Positions 25,850 to 34,533 of a DNA stretch of 64,000 nucleotides are shown here, piece by piece. This DNA comes from Mesorhizobium waimense (GTDB taxonomy: Bacteria; Pseudomonadota; Alphaproteobacteria; Rhizobiales; Rhizobiaceae). Both the position numbers and the translations under genes were made by a program. The notes under the pieces are model-generated. The model worked only from the letters and a program-made list of their open reading frames with translations. It did not search any database and had not been told where the DNA came from. The stretch's first letter is position 1. Every line of letters starts with the position of its first letter. The stretch covers positions 1 to 64,000 of the forward strand of contig NZ_QZWZ01000010.1 of NCBI RefSeq assembly GCF_003601975.1, given 5' to 3'.

Positions 25850-26767
25850 ATGAAGCTCGTCAGCTACAACATCCAGTACGGCTTCGGCAGCGATGGCCGC
25901 TATGACCTCGCGCGCTGTGCCAAGGTCGTTGCCGGCGCCGACATCATCGCGTTGCAGGAGGTGGAGCGGCACTGGCAGCGCACAAACGAGGACGATCAGC
26001 CGGAACTTCTTTCCCGGTTGCTGCCCGGCTATCACTGGGTCTATGGCCCGGCCTTCGACATGGATGCCAGCCAGGAGCGCGACGGCCGCATCGTCAACCG
26101 TCGCCGGCAGTTCGGCACCATGCTGCTGTCGAAGCTGCCAATCGTCTGGTCGCGCCTGCATACGCTGCCGCTGCGCCGCACGCTGCGGCCTCTCAACACC
26201 CGCAATGCGGCGCTCGAATGCATGATCCGCACCCCCGCAGGCCCGGTGCGGGTACTGTCGCTGCACCTTGCCCATATCGCTGCCGAGGAGCGGCTGGAGC
26301 AGATCGACTATCTGCTCAACGAACATCGCCGGGCGCCGTCCAATGGCGGGCCATGGAGCGGCGCCGACGACGAGCCCGATCGCAACTGGAGCAATGGCGA
26401 GCCGGAGCCTGAGAGCCCACTGGCGGCGATCTGGCTGGGCGACTTCAACATGGAGCCGGGGAGCGCCGAATACCGGCGCATCGCCGGCAACACGCCGTAC
26501 CATCGTCGGGCGGCCTATCTCGATGGCTTTGTCGATGCCGCCGCCGTCGCCGCCGAGCCAGTGGCGGATTTCCACACCCACATAAAGACCATCGACGGCA
26601 GGTTGACAAAACGCCGGCTCGACCATTGTTTCGTCGGCGGAATGTTTGCCGGGCGCGTGCGTTCTGTCAGCGCTGACATCGATGAGATCGCCTCCGACCA
26701 TTTTCCGCTCCGGGTCGACATCGACCTCGAGACGCCGCTCGCCACTGCTGTGGCCGGAGGCGGATGA
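25850..26767 (+). CDS. Endonuclease/exonuclease/phosphatase (EEP) family hydrolase
   Basis: A 305-residue EEP-fold metal-dependent hydrolase. The family elements in order are SYNIQYGFG (Asn6-type metal/phosphate site), ALQEVERHW (metal Glu), LGDFNMEPGS (catalytic Asp/Asn) and SDHFPLRVD (catalytic Asp/His) near the C-terminus. No signal peptide is seen, so it is cytoplasmic. The fold covers DNA repair nucleases, sphingomyelinases and sugar-phosphatases, and the sequence does not separate these. It is 7 nt upstream of the EamA transporter and probably cotranscribed. Confidence 0.88.
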   Translation: MKLVSYNIQYGFGSDGRYDLARCAKVVAGADIIALQEVERHWQRTNEDDQPELLSRLLPGYHWVYGPAFDMDASQERDGRIVNRRRQFGTMLLSKLPIVWSRLHTLPLRRTLRPLNTRNAALECMIRTPAGPVRVLSLHLAHIAAEERLEQIDYLLNEHRRAPSNGGPWSGADDEPDRNWSNGEPEPESPLAAIWLGDFNMEPGSAEYRRIAGNTPYHRRAAYLDGFVDAAAVAAEPVADFHTHIKTIDGRLTKRRLDHCFVGGMFAGRVRSVSADIDEIASDHFPLRVDIDLETPLATAVAGGG

Positions 26768-26774
26768 GGCAGCG

Positions 26775-27620
26775 ATGACCTTGTTCGTCTTCTGCGCGGT
26801 GCTTGCCGCGGCCGCCATGCATGCGATCTGGAACGCGCTGGTCAAGGTGCATCTCGACCGCTTCCTGTCTATCACGCTGATGACGCTCGGCATGGGCGCG
26901 GCAGGACTGGTGGTGCTGCCTTTCGTCGAGGTGCCCAAGGCCGAAGTGTGGCCCTACATCATCGCCTCGGTGATCTTCCACATGGGCTACCGAACCTTCC
27001 TCATCGGCGCCTACAGGGCCGGCGATTTCGCCCAGACCTATCCGCTGGCGCGCGGCACCGCGCCGCTGCTCGCCGCACTCGGCGGCATGGTGGTGGTCAA
27101 GGAGGTGCCGGCACCACTCGCCATCCTCGGCATCCTGCTGTTGTCGGCCGGCACGCTGGTGATGTCGTTTCGCGGCGGCGCGCATCTGGAGCGGTTCAAT
27201 CTGCGCGCGGTGGGCTTTGCGCTCGGTACGTCGATCTTCATCGCCAGCTATACGCTGTCCGACGGCAGCGGCGCACGGCTCGCCGCCACCGCACAGAGCT
27301 ATGCCGCCTGGCTGTTCATCTGCGATGCCATCGGAGCGCTGGTGCTGTGCCTCATCTTCCGTGGACGCCAGGCGCTGCCGGTGCTGGCGCGCGACTGGAA
27401 GGCGGGTCTGTTCACCGGCGTGCTCAGCGGTGCCGCCTACTGGATCGTCATGTGGGCGATGACCAAGGCGCCGATCGCCTCGGTCGCATCGCTGCGCGAG
27501 ACCTCGATCCTGTTTGCGATGTTGATCTCGGTCTTCGCGCTGGGCGAAAAGATGACGGGCTGGCGGGGTGCCGCCGCGCTCAGCATCGTCGCCGGCGTCG
27601 TGGCGCTCAGGCTGGGTTAG
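26775..27620 (+). CDS. EamA/DMT family transporter
   Basis: A 281-residue membrane protein with about ten hydrophobic segments in two EamA repeats, the drug/metabolite transporter layout. The second half has SLRETSILFAMLISVFALGEKM, a typical EamA end-of-repeat segment. The start at 26775 follows GAGGCAGCG and is 7 nt after the EEP stop. Its stop codon overlaps the stop of the convergent MFS gene by 4 nt. Substrate unknown; export of an amino acid or metabolite is usual in the family. Confidence 0.88.
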   Translation: MTLFVFCAVLAAAAMHAIWNALVKVHLDRFLSITLMTLGMGAAGLVVLPFVEVPKAEVWPYIIASVIFHMGYRTFLIGAYRAGDFAQTYPLARGTAPLLAALGGMVVVKEVPAPLAILGILLLSAGTLVMSFRGGAHLERFNLRAVGFALGTSIFIASYTLSDGSGARLAATAQSYAAWLFICDAIGALVLCLIFRGRQALPVLARDWKAGLFTGVLSGAAYWIVMWAMTKAPIASVASLRETSILFAMLISVFALGEKMTGWRGAAALSIVAGVVALRLG

Positions 27621-28834
27621 CCAAGCACGGTCATCACCTGGCCGCGCCGTTCCGGACTGAAGCGGATGACGACGATGATGCAGACCGCGACCACGCCCGC
27701 GAAAAGCGCCAGCGCGTAGCCGTAGCTGCCGCCCGGAGCCTCCGCGATGCCGGCCTGATAGGGACCGCCATAGGACGCCGCGAGATTGCCGGCCTGGTAG
27801 ATGAAGCCGGGCAAGGTCGCGCGCACGGCGCCGGGCGAAAGCTCGTTGAGGTGCACCGGGATGACGCCCCATGCACCCTGGACCGCAACCTGCATGATGA
27901 AGGCGCCGATGGCCAGCATGAAGGGCGTGGTCGAGTAGGCCCACAGTGGGATCGACGGCAAGGCGATCAAACAGGCGATGGTGATTGCATTGACGCGGCC
28001 GATCTTCTCGGAAAGCGCGCCGAACGCCAGGCCGCCAACGATGGCGCCGATATTGGCGACGATGGTGATCCAGCTCACCGTATGCGGGTCAAAACCATGC
28101 TGCTTCTTCAGGAAGGTCGGGTAGAGATCCTGCGTGCCATGGCTGAAGAAATTGAAGAACATCATCAGCACGACGGCATAGAGAGCAACGCCCCAGTGCC
28201 TTTGCAGCGTTTCCAGGAGCCCCGGCCTTGCCGTCTTCTGCGCATCGACGAAGGCAGGTGATTCCGGCACGTGGGAGCGGATGAACAGGACGATCAGCGC
28301 CGGCAGGAAGCTGAGCAGGAACATGGCCCGCCAGCCGATCGTATAACCACCGATCGTATGCTGATAGAGCAAGCCGTAAACCACCGCCGCCAGCAGGTAG
28401 CCGGCCGGATATCCACATTGCAGGATGCCCGAAACCATGCCGCGTGCGCTGGGCGGGATGGATTCCATGGCCAGCGAACTGCCCAGCCCCCATTCGCCAC
28501 CCATGGCGATGCCGAACAAAGCGCGCAACGCCAGGAAGGTGCCGAGATTGGGCGAGAAGGCAGCCAGTGCGCCGATCACCGAATAGCTGACGATGTTGAG
28601 CATGAGGATGGGCTTGCGGCCGTATCTGTCGGCAAGCATGCCGAAGAAGAATGCGCCGATGAAGCGCGTCGCCAGTGTCAGGAACAGCGCCTTGGAGACT
28701 GCCGGGACGTCAGCGTGGAATTCAGTTGCAATATCCGTGAGCAGGAATGTCAGAAGGAAGAAATCAAAGGCGTCGAGAGTCCAGCCCAGAAATGACGCCA
28801 GTACGGTTTTCTTCTGCTGCGAATTGAGGGGCAA
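27617..28834 (-). CDS. MFS transporter (sugar acid / carboxylate:H+ symporter type)
   Basis: A 405-residue major-facilitator protein with 12 hydrophobic segments. Loop 2-3 carries the family motif GMLADRYGRKP, and the N-terminus LGWTLDAFDFFLL is typical of the sialate/lactate/aromatic-acid symporter groups. The start is TTG with a strong AGGAGG 7 nt upstream; no ATG fits. It is the most distal gene of the minus-strand catabolic island but is separated from the Dabb gene by 188 nt, so it may be its own unit. It may take up an acid intermediate or substrate of the island; this is inference. Confidence 0.88.
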   Translation of the reverse strand: MPLNSQQKKTVLASFLGWTLDAFDFFLLTFLLTDIATEFHADVPAVSKALFLTLATRFIGAFFFGMLADRYGRKPILMLNIVSYSVIGALAAFSPNLGTFLALRALFGIAMGGEWGLGSSLAMESIPPSARGMVSGILQCGYPAGYLLAAVVYGLLYQHTIGGYTIGWRAMFLLSFLPALIVLFIRSHVPESPAFVDAQKTARPGLLETLQRHWGVALYAVVLMMFFNFFSHGTQDLYPTFLKKQHGFDPHTVSWITIVANIGAIVGGLAFGALSEKIGRVNAITIACLIALPSIPLWAYSTTPFMLAIGAFIMQVAVQGAWGVIPVHLNELSPGAVRATLPGFIYQAGNLAASYGGPYQAGIAEAPGGSYGYALALFAGVVAVCIIVVIRFSPERRGQVMTVLG

Positions 28835-29022
28835 ATTGTTCCTCCTTCCATCTTCACGGATGCGAGGAACTATCGGCCAGTTTCCGGAAGACCGGTGGTC
28901 ACTTTTTCGCGCGGCTGATGTGATCGAACACCGCCTGGAATGAAAGCAAAGCGCGACGAGAGCCGCAGTGGTGACTGTTTGTCGACGGTCGACCGGTTCG
29001 GGATGCGGCTTGAGGATTGGGT

Positions 29023-29331
29023 CTAGATTTCCAGATCGAAGACCATCAGGCCATCCGTGCCGCCTTCGAGCGCGGCGACCAGGCGAGCGCCAGCGCGCTG
29101 ATGCGCCTCATGCACCAGATAGGCGTCGCGGCAGGCGGCGTCGCGAAAGTCGATGGTGAAGCCGTGCGTGAAGCCGCGTGCGAACGGTTCGGGGCTGACA
29201 TTGATGCTGAACCCGACCTTGTCCATGCCGTCGATCGCCCAGCGCAGCGCCTCAAGATCGGCGTGGACGGCCGCGCGCTCGGCGTCGGCGACATCGCTGC
29301 GGAATTTGACGAAGACGCAGTGCCTGATCAT
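29023..29331 (-). CDS. Dabb family (stress-responsive alpha/beta-barrel) protein
   Basis: A 102-residue single-domain protein beginning MIRHCVFVKFRSDVADAE and ending in DLEI, the ferredoxin-like Dabb fold (PF07876). These small dimeric proteins often sit in catabolic operons. Some are olivetolic-acid-cyclase-like, but most have no known activity. It follows the GMC oxidoreductase after 8 nt with GGA at -7, so it is very probably cotranscribed. Its role in the island is unknown. Confidence 0.85.
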   Translation of the reverse strand: MIRHCVFVKFRSDVADAERAAVHADLEALRWAIDGMDKVGFSINVSPEPFARGFTHGFTIDFRDAACRDAYLVHEAHQRAGARLVAALEGGTDGLMVFDLEI

Positions 29332-29339
29332 TCTTTGTC

Positions 29340-30968
29340 CTACGCCGCGCGGTTTCCGGAAAAGACGGCCGGTGCCAGCGGCTCGCGGCCAAGGATCAGG
29401 TCGGCGCCTTTTTCGCCGACCATGATCGTCGGCGCGTTGGTGTTGGAGGAGGGCACGCGTGGCATTACCGACGCATCGCAGACGCGCAAGCCGTCGATGC
29501 CGCGCAGCCTGAGGTCGGGTGTCACCACGGCCATTTCGTCATGGCCCATGCGGCAGGTGCCGACCGGATGATGATCCGTCTTGGAGCTGCGGCAAGCATA
29601 GTCGAACAGCTCGTCGTCGCTTTGCAGAGTGGGGCCGGGCAGCACCTCGCGCAGCACATAGGGCTGCAGCGCCTTCTGGCGCATGATCTCGCGCGCCAGC
29701 CTCAGGCCCTTGATCGACATGTCGCGATCGTAGGGATCGGACCAGTAGTTCGGGTTGATCAGCGGATGGTCGGCCGGATAGGCACTCTTCAGCCGCACCG
29801 TGCCGCGCGAGCGTGGGCGCAGGAAGGCCGAGTTCAGCGTCACGCCAGGATTCCTGAGCTTCTCGACACCGGCCTCGATGCCGGAGCCGAGGCCGAGATG
29901 GAACTGGATGTCGGGAGAAGCTGCGGTCGGGTCGGCGTACCAGAAGCCGCCGGTCTCGAACAGGCTGGAGGCAACCGGCCCTTTCTTCAGCAGCAGATAT
30001 TGCAGGCCGGCCCACATGGTCCGGTGCAGCTTGGCGTAGTTGTCATAGGTGTGGTCGCCGGTGCATTCGGCGATGACGAACAGGTCGAGATGGTCCTGCA
30101 TGTTGGAGCCGACGCCGGGCAGATCGTGGATCGGTGTGACGCCGACCGACTTCAGGTGATCGGCCGGGCCGATGCCCGACTGCATGAGAAGCTTGGGCGA
30201 GCCGATGGCGCCGGAGGAGACGATCACCTCGCGCTCGGCGCGCAGGATATTCGTTTCGCCGCCGGGCTTGTCGACGATCTCGACGCCGATGGCGCGGCCC
30301 TTCTCGACGACGATGCGGGTAACCAGCACGTTCGTCCTGACGGTCAGGTTCTTGCGAGTGCGGATTGGCTTCAGATAGGCGACGGAGGCGGAGGAGCGCC
30401 GCGCATCCTTCTGGGTCAGTTGGTAGTAGCCGACGCCTTCCTGGCTGGCGCCGTTGAAATCCGGGTTGAAGGGAATGCCCATCTCCTGTCCGGCACGGAA
30501 ATAGGCCTCGCAGATCGGCAGCGGCGCAATCGGGTTCGACACACCGAGCGGTCCCTGGTCGCCGTGGAAATCGTTGGCATAGCGCTGGTTGTTCTCGGCC
30601 CGCTTGAAATAGGGCAGCACGTCGCGATAGCCCCAGCCGGTGAGCCCTTCTTCCTTTTCCCAGGCGTCGTAGTCGCGGGCATTGCCGCGTGTGTAGATCT
30701 GGGCGTTGATGGAGGAGCCGCCGCCCACCACCTTGGCCTGCGTGTACCAGAAGACGCGGTCCTGCATGTGCTTCTGTGGCACAGTCGACCAGCCCCAGGA
30801 GGCGATGCCCTTGGTCATCTTGGCGAAGCCGGCCGGCATATGGATCAGCGGATGCCAGTCCTTGCCGCCGGCTTCCAAGAGCAGAACCGAATTCGACAGA
30901 TCCTCGCTCAGCCGGTTGGCCAGAACACAGCCTGCAGGGCCGGCGCCAACGATGATGTAGTCGGTCAT
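29340..30968 (-). CDS. GMC family FAD-dependent oxidoreductase (choline/alcohol dehydrogenase-like)
   Basis: A 542-residue flavoenzyme. The N-terminal FAD motif is IIVGAGPAGCVLANRLSE (residues 4-21), followed by the LLLEAGG edge. The GMC signature GGGSSINAQIYTRGN lies near residues 85-99, the catalytic His is in HHPVGTCRMG near 480, and the terminal FAD segment is GLRVCDASVMPRVPSSNTNA. It would oxidise a primary or secondary alcohol. It is 12 nt downstream of an SDR and 8 nt upstream of the Dabb gene, in the lower part of the island. The related aldehyde dehydrogenase at 37877 could take its aldehyde product. Confidence 0.92.
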   Translation of the reverse strand: MTDYIIVGAGPAGCVLANRLSEDLSNSVLLLEAGGKDWHPLIHMPAGFAKMTKGIASWGWSTVPQKHMQDRVFWYTQAKVVGGGSSINAQIYTRGNARDYDAWEKEEGLTGWGYRDVLPYFKRAENNQRYANDFHGDQGPLGVSNPIAPLPICEAYFRAGQEMGIPFNPDFNGASQEGVGYYQLTQKDARRSSASVAYLKPIRTRKNLTVRTNVLVTRIVVEKGRAIGVEIVDKPGGETNILRAEREVIVSSGAIGSPKLLMQSGIGPADHLKSVGVTPIHDLPGVGSNMQDHLDLFVIAECTGDHTYDNYAKLHRTMWAGLQYLLLKKGPVASSLFETGGFWYADPTAASPDIQFHLGLGSGIEAGVEKLRNPGVTLNSAFLRPRSRGTVRLKSAYPADHPLINPNYWSDPYDRDMSIKGLRLAREIMRQKALQPYVLREVLPGPTLQSDDELFDYACRSSKTDHHPVGTCRMGHDEMAVVTPDLRLRGIDGLRVCDASVMPRVPSSNTNAPTIMVGEKGADLILGREPLAPAVFSGNRAA

Positions 30969-30980
30969 GGTCTCATCCGT

Positions 30981-31742
30981 TCAGAGCTTCGGCACGGACA
31001 GCGCGCCGTCGACATTGATGATCGAGCCGGTCGAAAAGCCGAGCTTGCCACCGGCAAGGGCGGCCACCACTGCGCCGATGTCCCCCGCCTCGCCCCAGCG
31101 CTTTGCCGGCACCAGCCCGCCATCGATCAGCGCGTCGTATTTGGCGGCGGCGCCTGCTGTCATGTCGGTACGGATGATGCCGGGTCGCAGCTCGAACACG
31201 CCGATGTTCTCGCCAGCGAGCCGCAGCGCCAGATTCTTTACCCACATGGAAAGCCCGGCCTTGGAGATGCAGTAGTCGGCGCGTTCCGGCGAGGCCATCT
31301 CGGCGCTGACCGAGGTGATGGTGATGATCGATTTCGGATGGCCGCCGGGTGCCGCCAGCATGGCCTTGGCGACGGCCTGGCTGAGGAACACGGTGCCGCG
31401 CAGATTGACGCCGAGCGCGCCGTCGAAATTCTCCGGTTTCAGCTCCAGCAAGTCGCCACGCACGATGGCGCCGATACCAGCATTGTTGACCAGGCAGTCG
31501 ATGCGGCCGAACGCGTTCGTTGCGGCCTCGACCAATGCGGCGTGGCCGTCGAGATCGGCGATGTCGCAGCGATGATAGGCGAATGCTGCGCCGCGCGCGG
31601 TGATGTTGGCGGCAAGGTCGTCGTCGGCTTTCTCGGCAAGGTCAGCAACTAGAATGTCGAAGCCGGCATCGGCCAGCGCTTCGGCGCAGGCAAGGCCGAT
31701 GCCGCGCGCTCCGCCGGTGACGATCGCAGCCGGGCGGGTCAT
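30981..31742 (-). CDS. SDR family oxidoreductase
   Basis: A 253-residue classical SDR with TGGARGIG near residues 8-15, NNAG near 87, Ser around 142 and a YCISK catalytic pair (here Tyr-Cys-Ile-Ser-Lys). It resembles 3-ketoacyl-ACP reductase/FabG-like sugar alcohol dehydrogenases, but the substrate cannot be assigned. It precedes the GMC oxidoreductase by 12 nt. Upstream is the third palindromic repeat, which separates this SDR-GMC-Dabb block from the ABC-GMC block. Confidence 0.88.
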   Translation of the reverse strand: MTRPAAIVTGGARGIGLACAEALADAGFDILVADLAEKADDDLAANITARGAAFAYHRCDIADLDGHAALVEAATNAFGRIDCLVNNAGIGAIVRGDLLELKPENFDGALGVNLRGTVFLSQAVAKAMLAAPGGHPKSIITITSVSAEMASPERADYCISKAGLSMWVKNLALRLAGENIGVFELRPGIIRTDMTAGAAAKYDALIDGGLVPAKRWGEAGDIGAVVAALAGGKLGFSTGSIINVDGALSVPKL

Positions 31743-31768
31743 ATGAATATGTCCCTACGAATGTCGGT

Positions 31769-31892
31769 GCTGCCCCTCATCCGCCTGCCGGCACCTTCTC
31801 CCCGTATAGTGATGGGGAGAAGGTGGATGGCCACAGCGCTGGTGACCTCTCCCCGTTCTTTTCGGGGAGAGGGTAAGGGTGAGGGGCGGCGC
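31769..31892. repeat. Rhizobial intergenic palindromic repeat, copy 3
   Basis: This copy has two hairpins: CCTTCTCCCCGTATAGTGATGGGGAGAAGG at 31794-31823 (12-bp arms) and a second at 31846-31872 (CCTCTCCCCG...CGGGGAGAGG). TGCCCCTCA and TGAGGGGCGG bracket the whole element as an outer inverted repeat. It is the best-preserved copy. It lies between same-strand genes of the island (SDR at 31742 and GMC at 31900). Confidence 0.75.
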
Positions 31893-31899
31893 AGACCGA

Positions 31900-33408
31900 T
31901 CATGCTGCAAGCTCCGTCTTGCTGATATGGTCGGCGACGCGCAGTGCCTGGGCGGCGATCGACAGTGCTGGGTTGACTGCGGCCGAGTTGGGCAGGAAGC
32001 CGCCGTCGACGACGAACAGGTTCCGGTGGTCGAAGGCACGGCAGAATGGGTCGAGCGGCGAAGTCGCCGGATCATCGCCCATCTTCACGGTGCCGCATTG
32101 ATGCGACGGCGTGCGCTTGTCGAAGGGACGAGACAGCACGATCGGATAGCCGCAGGCGCGGAAGTTTTCGCGCATCACCTTGGTCAGGCCGTCGAGCGAT
32201 TGCATGTTGGAGCGCCGCCACTGCATGACGATGTCCTTGCCGTCGACCATGATGCGGCTTTCCGGATCGGGCAGGTCCTCGCACATCAGGTACCAGTCGA
32301 TGGCGTGGCCGGCCATGAGGTCGAGCGCGAATTTCGGCGCCAGTTTCACGTTCGCGCTGAGCATGTTGCCATCGATCTTGCCAAGCAGTTGGACGTTGCC
32401 GAGCGGCTTGCCGCCTTTGCCATCGGACAGATAGTAGTCGTTCAACATCAGCGTCTTCTGGTAGACGGATGTATTCCTGCGGCGCGGATCGATCGCCAGC
32501 ATGGCGCTCGAATTGTGGTTCATGAAGTTGCGGCCGACCTGGTCGGAACAGTTCGCGAGACCCTTGCCGTCTCCCTTGCCATTGGGCGAGCGCAGCAGGA
32601 TGACGGCGGAGTTGACCGCGCCGGCCGAGAGGATGACCAGCTTCGGCGAGACTTTCTTCTGCGAACCGTTCTGGCGGTAGTGGACGGCAGCGATGGTTTT
32701 GCCGTCGGCAGAGGCTTCCAGATATTCGACGTAAGCGCTGGTTTCGAGCCGGATGTTGGTGTCCGTCAGCGCCGCCGTCAGCGGGCCGGACTGCGCATCG
32801 ATCTTGCCCTGGCCGGTGTTGGGGAACGCATCCCAGCCCGTCTTGCCGTCCTTCAGCCAGGCGTCGATATCGACGCCGAGCGGCAGTGATGCCGGATGCA
32901 GGCCGAGGCCCTTGAGTTCGGCACGCGCACGCGCGATCGGGGCTTCGTCGGGCACCGGCTCGAAGGCGTAGGGGATCGAATGGAACGGTTCGGTCGGGTC
33001 TTCGCCGAGCGTGCCACGCACGCGAAACAGCTGCTCGGCTTTCGAATACCAGGGCTCGAACTCGTAATAGGAAAACGGCCAGGCCGGCGAGACACCGCCG
33101 AAATGCTCCATGGCCGAAAAATCTTCCTTGCGGTAGCGGATCAGCACCGCGCCATAGAATTTCGAATTGCCGCCGACATAATAGTAGTTGCCCGGATTGA
33201 AGGCAGCACCGCCGGCTTCGCGCCACATCTCCTTCGGCCGGTAGTGGCCGTCGACGAAGATGGCGCGGGTGTCGCGGGTCTCGGGCGTCGCCGGCAGCTT
33301 CTCGCCGCGCTCCAGCATCAGGATCGAAGCGCCGCTGCCGGCAAGGCCGGAGGCGATCGTGGCGCCGCCGATGCCGGAGCCGATGATGACGATATCGGGG
33401 TTTGTCAT
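31900..33408 (-). CDS. GMC family oxidoreductase (sugar-type)
   Basis: A 502-residue FAD enzyme. The dinucleotide fold is IIGSGIGGATIASGLAGSG (residues 7-25), with YYVGGNSKFYGA near residue 80 and the C-terminal CGTVKMGDDP / NLFVVDGGFLPNSAAVNPALS segments of GMC enzymes. It belongs to the subgroup found with glycoside or polyol oxidation, such as 3-dehydrogenases of sugars. No Tat signal is visible. It starts 5 nt after the ABC ATPase stop, and so is the last gene of the importer operon. This suggests it oxidises the imported sugar or an early product. Start at 33408 rather than the longer frame, which would overlap the ATPase. Confidence 0.88.
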   Translation of the reverse strand: MTNPDIVIIGSGIGGATIASGLAGSGASILMLERGEKLPATPETRDTRAIFVDGHYRPKEMWREAGGAAFNPGNYYYVGGNSKFYGAVLIRYRKEDFSAMEHFGGVSPAWPFSYYEFEPWYSKAEQLFRVRGTLGEDPTEPFHSIPYAFEPVPDEAPIARARAELKGLGLHPASLPLGVDIDAWLKDGKTGWDAFPNTGQGKIDAQSGPLTAALTDTNIRLETSAYVEYLEASADGKTIAAVHYRQNGSQKKVSPKLVILSAGAVNSAVILLRSPNGKGDGKGLANCSDQVGRNFMNHNSSAMLAIDPRRRNTSVYQKTLMLNDYYLSDGKGGKPLGNVQLLGKIDGNMLSANVKLAPKFALDLMAGHAIDWYLMCEDLPDPESRIMVDGKDIVMQWRRSNMQSLDGLTKVMRENFRACGYPIVLSRPFDKRTPSHQCGTVKMGDDPATSPLDPFCRAFDHRNLFVVDGGFLPNSAAVNPALSIAAQALRVADHISKTELAA

Positions 33409-33413
33409 GGCCG

Positions 33414-34529
33414 TCAGAGAATGCGCTTCTCGGTCGCCGGATCGAAGAACACTGCCTTGGTCAGGTTGAAGGCGAGCGGCGTGACCGTGCCCGGTTGGAT
33501 CTTGGCATCGGCGCGCAGCCGCGCCACCACGGCCTTGCCGCCGAGATTGGTGACCGCAAACGTGTCGGAGCCGGCCGGCTCGATCACCTCGATATGGCAA
33601 TCGGCGGTGGCGATGTTCGACGCGTTGCGCTCGGCCCCTTCCGGATCGGTCAGCGCTTCCGGGCGCACGCCGAAGATGATTGGCTTGTCCTTGAATGCCG
33701 ACAAGCCTGCTGGCGCACCGGCCATCGGCAGCGAGATCGGCTCACGCCCGTCGCGCTGCAGCACCACCGACAGTGCATTGCCATTGCCGCCGATCGTCGC
33801 CGGGACCAGGTTCATCGCCGGCGAGCCCATGAAGTCGGCGACGAAGATGTTGGTCGGGTTGTTGTAGATCTCGGCCGGCGTGCCGAACTGCTGTACCTCA
33901 CCGTCGCGCATCACCGCGATCTTGGTCGCCAGCGTCATCGCCTCGATCTGGTCGTGGGTGACGTAGACGATCGTCGTGCCGGTGGTGGCGTGCAGGCGCT
34001 TGATCTCGATGCGCATGTCGACGCGCAGCTTGGCGTCGAGGTTGGAGAGCGGCTCGTCGAACAGGAACAGTTTCGGGTCGCGTACCAGCGCCCGGCCCAT
34101 GGCGACGCGCTGGCGCTGTCCGCCGGAAAGCTGGCTCGGCTTGCGCTGCAACAGGTGGCCGATCTGCAGCACCTTGGCCACCTTGTCGATCGCCTTCTGG
34201 CGCTCGTCGGCCGGCACGCCGCGCATCTCCATGCCGAAGGAGATGTTCCCTGCCACCGTCATGTTCGGGTAGAGCGCATAGCTCTGGAACACCATGGCGA
34301 TGTCGCGCTTGGACGGGTGAAGATCGTTGATCGCCCGGCCGTCGACGCGGATCTCGCCAGAGGTAATGGTCTCCAGCCCGGCGATGGTGTTGAGCAGCGT
34401 GGACTTGCCGCAGCCCGACGGGCCGACCAGCACGAGGAAGCCGCCCTTTTCGAGCTCGACATTGATGCCCTTCAGGATCTCAACCGTCCCGAAACGCTTC
34501 CTCAGCCCATCAATTTCCAGAAAAGCCAT
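33414..34529 (-). CDS. Sugar ABC transporter ATP-binding protein (UgpC/MalK-like)
   Basis: A 371-residue ATPase of the CUT1 carbohydrate importer group. It has Walker A GPSGCGKST (about residues 37-45), signature LSGGQRQR, Walker B LFLFDEPLSNLD, switch VTHDQIEAM, and a C-terminal TOBE/OB domain. It is 4 nt downstream of the MalG-like permease. The carbohydrate-type ATPase supports a sugar or sugar-derivative substrate for the whole island. Confidence 0.94.
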   Translation of the reverse strand: MAFLEIDGLRKRFGTVEILKGINVELEKGGFLVLVGPSGCGKSTLLNTIAGLETITSGEIRVDGRAINDLHPSKRDIAMVFQSYALYPNMTVAGNISFGMEMRGVPADERQKAIDKVAKVLQIGHLLQRKPSQLSGGQRQRVAMGRALVRDPKLFLFDEPLSNLDAKLRVDMRIEIKRLHATTGTTIVYVTHDQIEAMTLATKIAVMRDGEVQQFGTPAEIYNNPTNIFVADFMGSPAMNLVPATIGGNGNALSVVLQRDGREPISLPMAGAPAGLSAFKDKPIIFGVRPEALTDPEGAERNASNIATADCHIEVIEPAGSDTFAVTNLGGKAVVARLRADAKIQPGTVTPLAFNLTKAVFFDPATEKRIL

Positions 34530-34533
34530 CAGA

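Noticed and set aside
29541..31652. 703-codon plus-strand frame across GMC and SDR genes
   Set aside because: Antisense to two clearly conserved enzymes and crosses their boundary; composition is that of a shadow frame.
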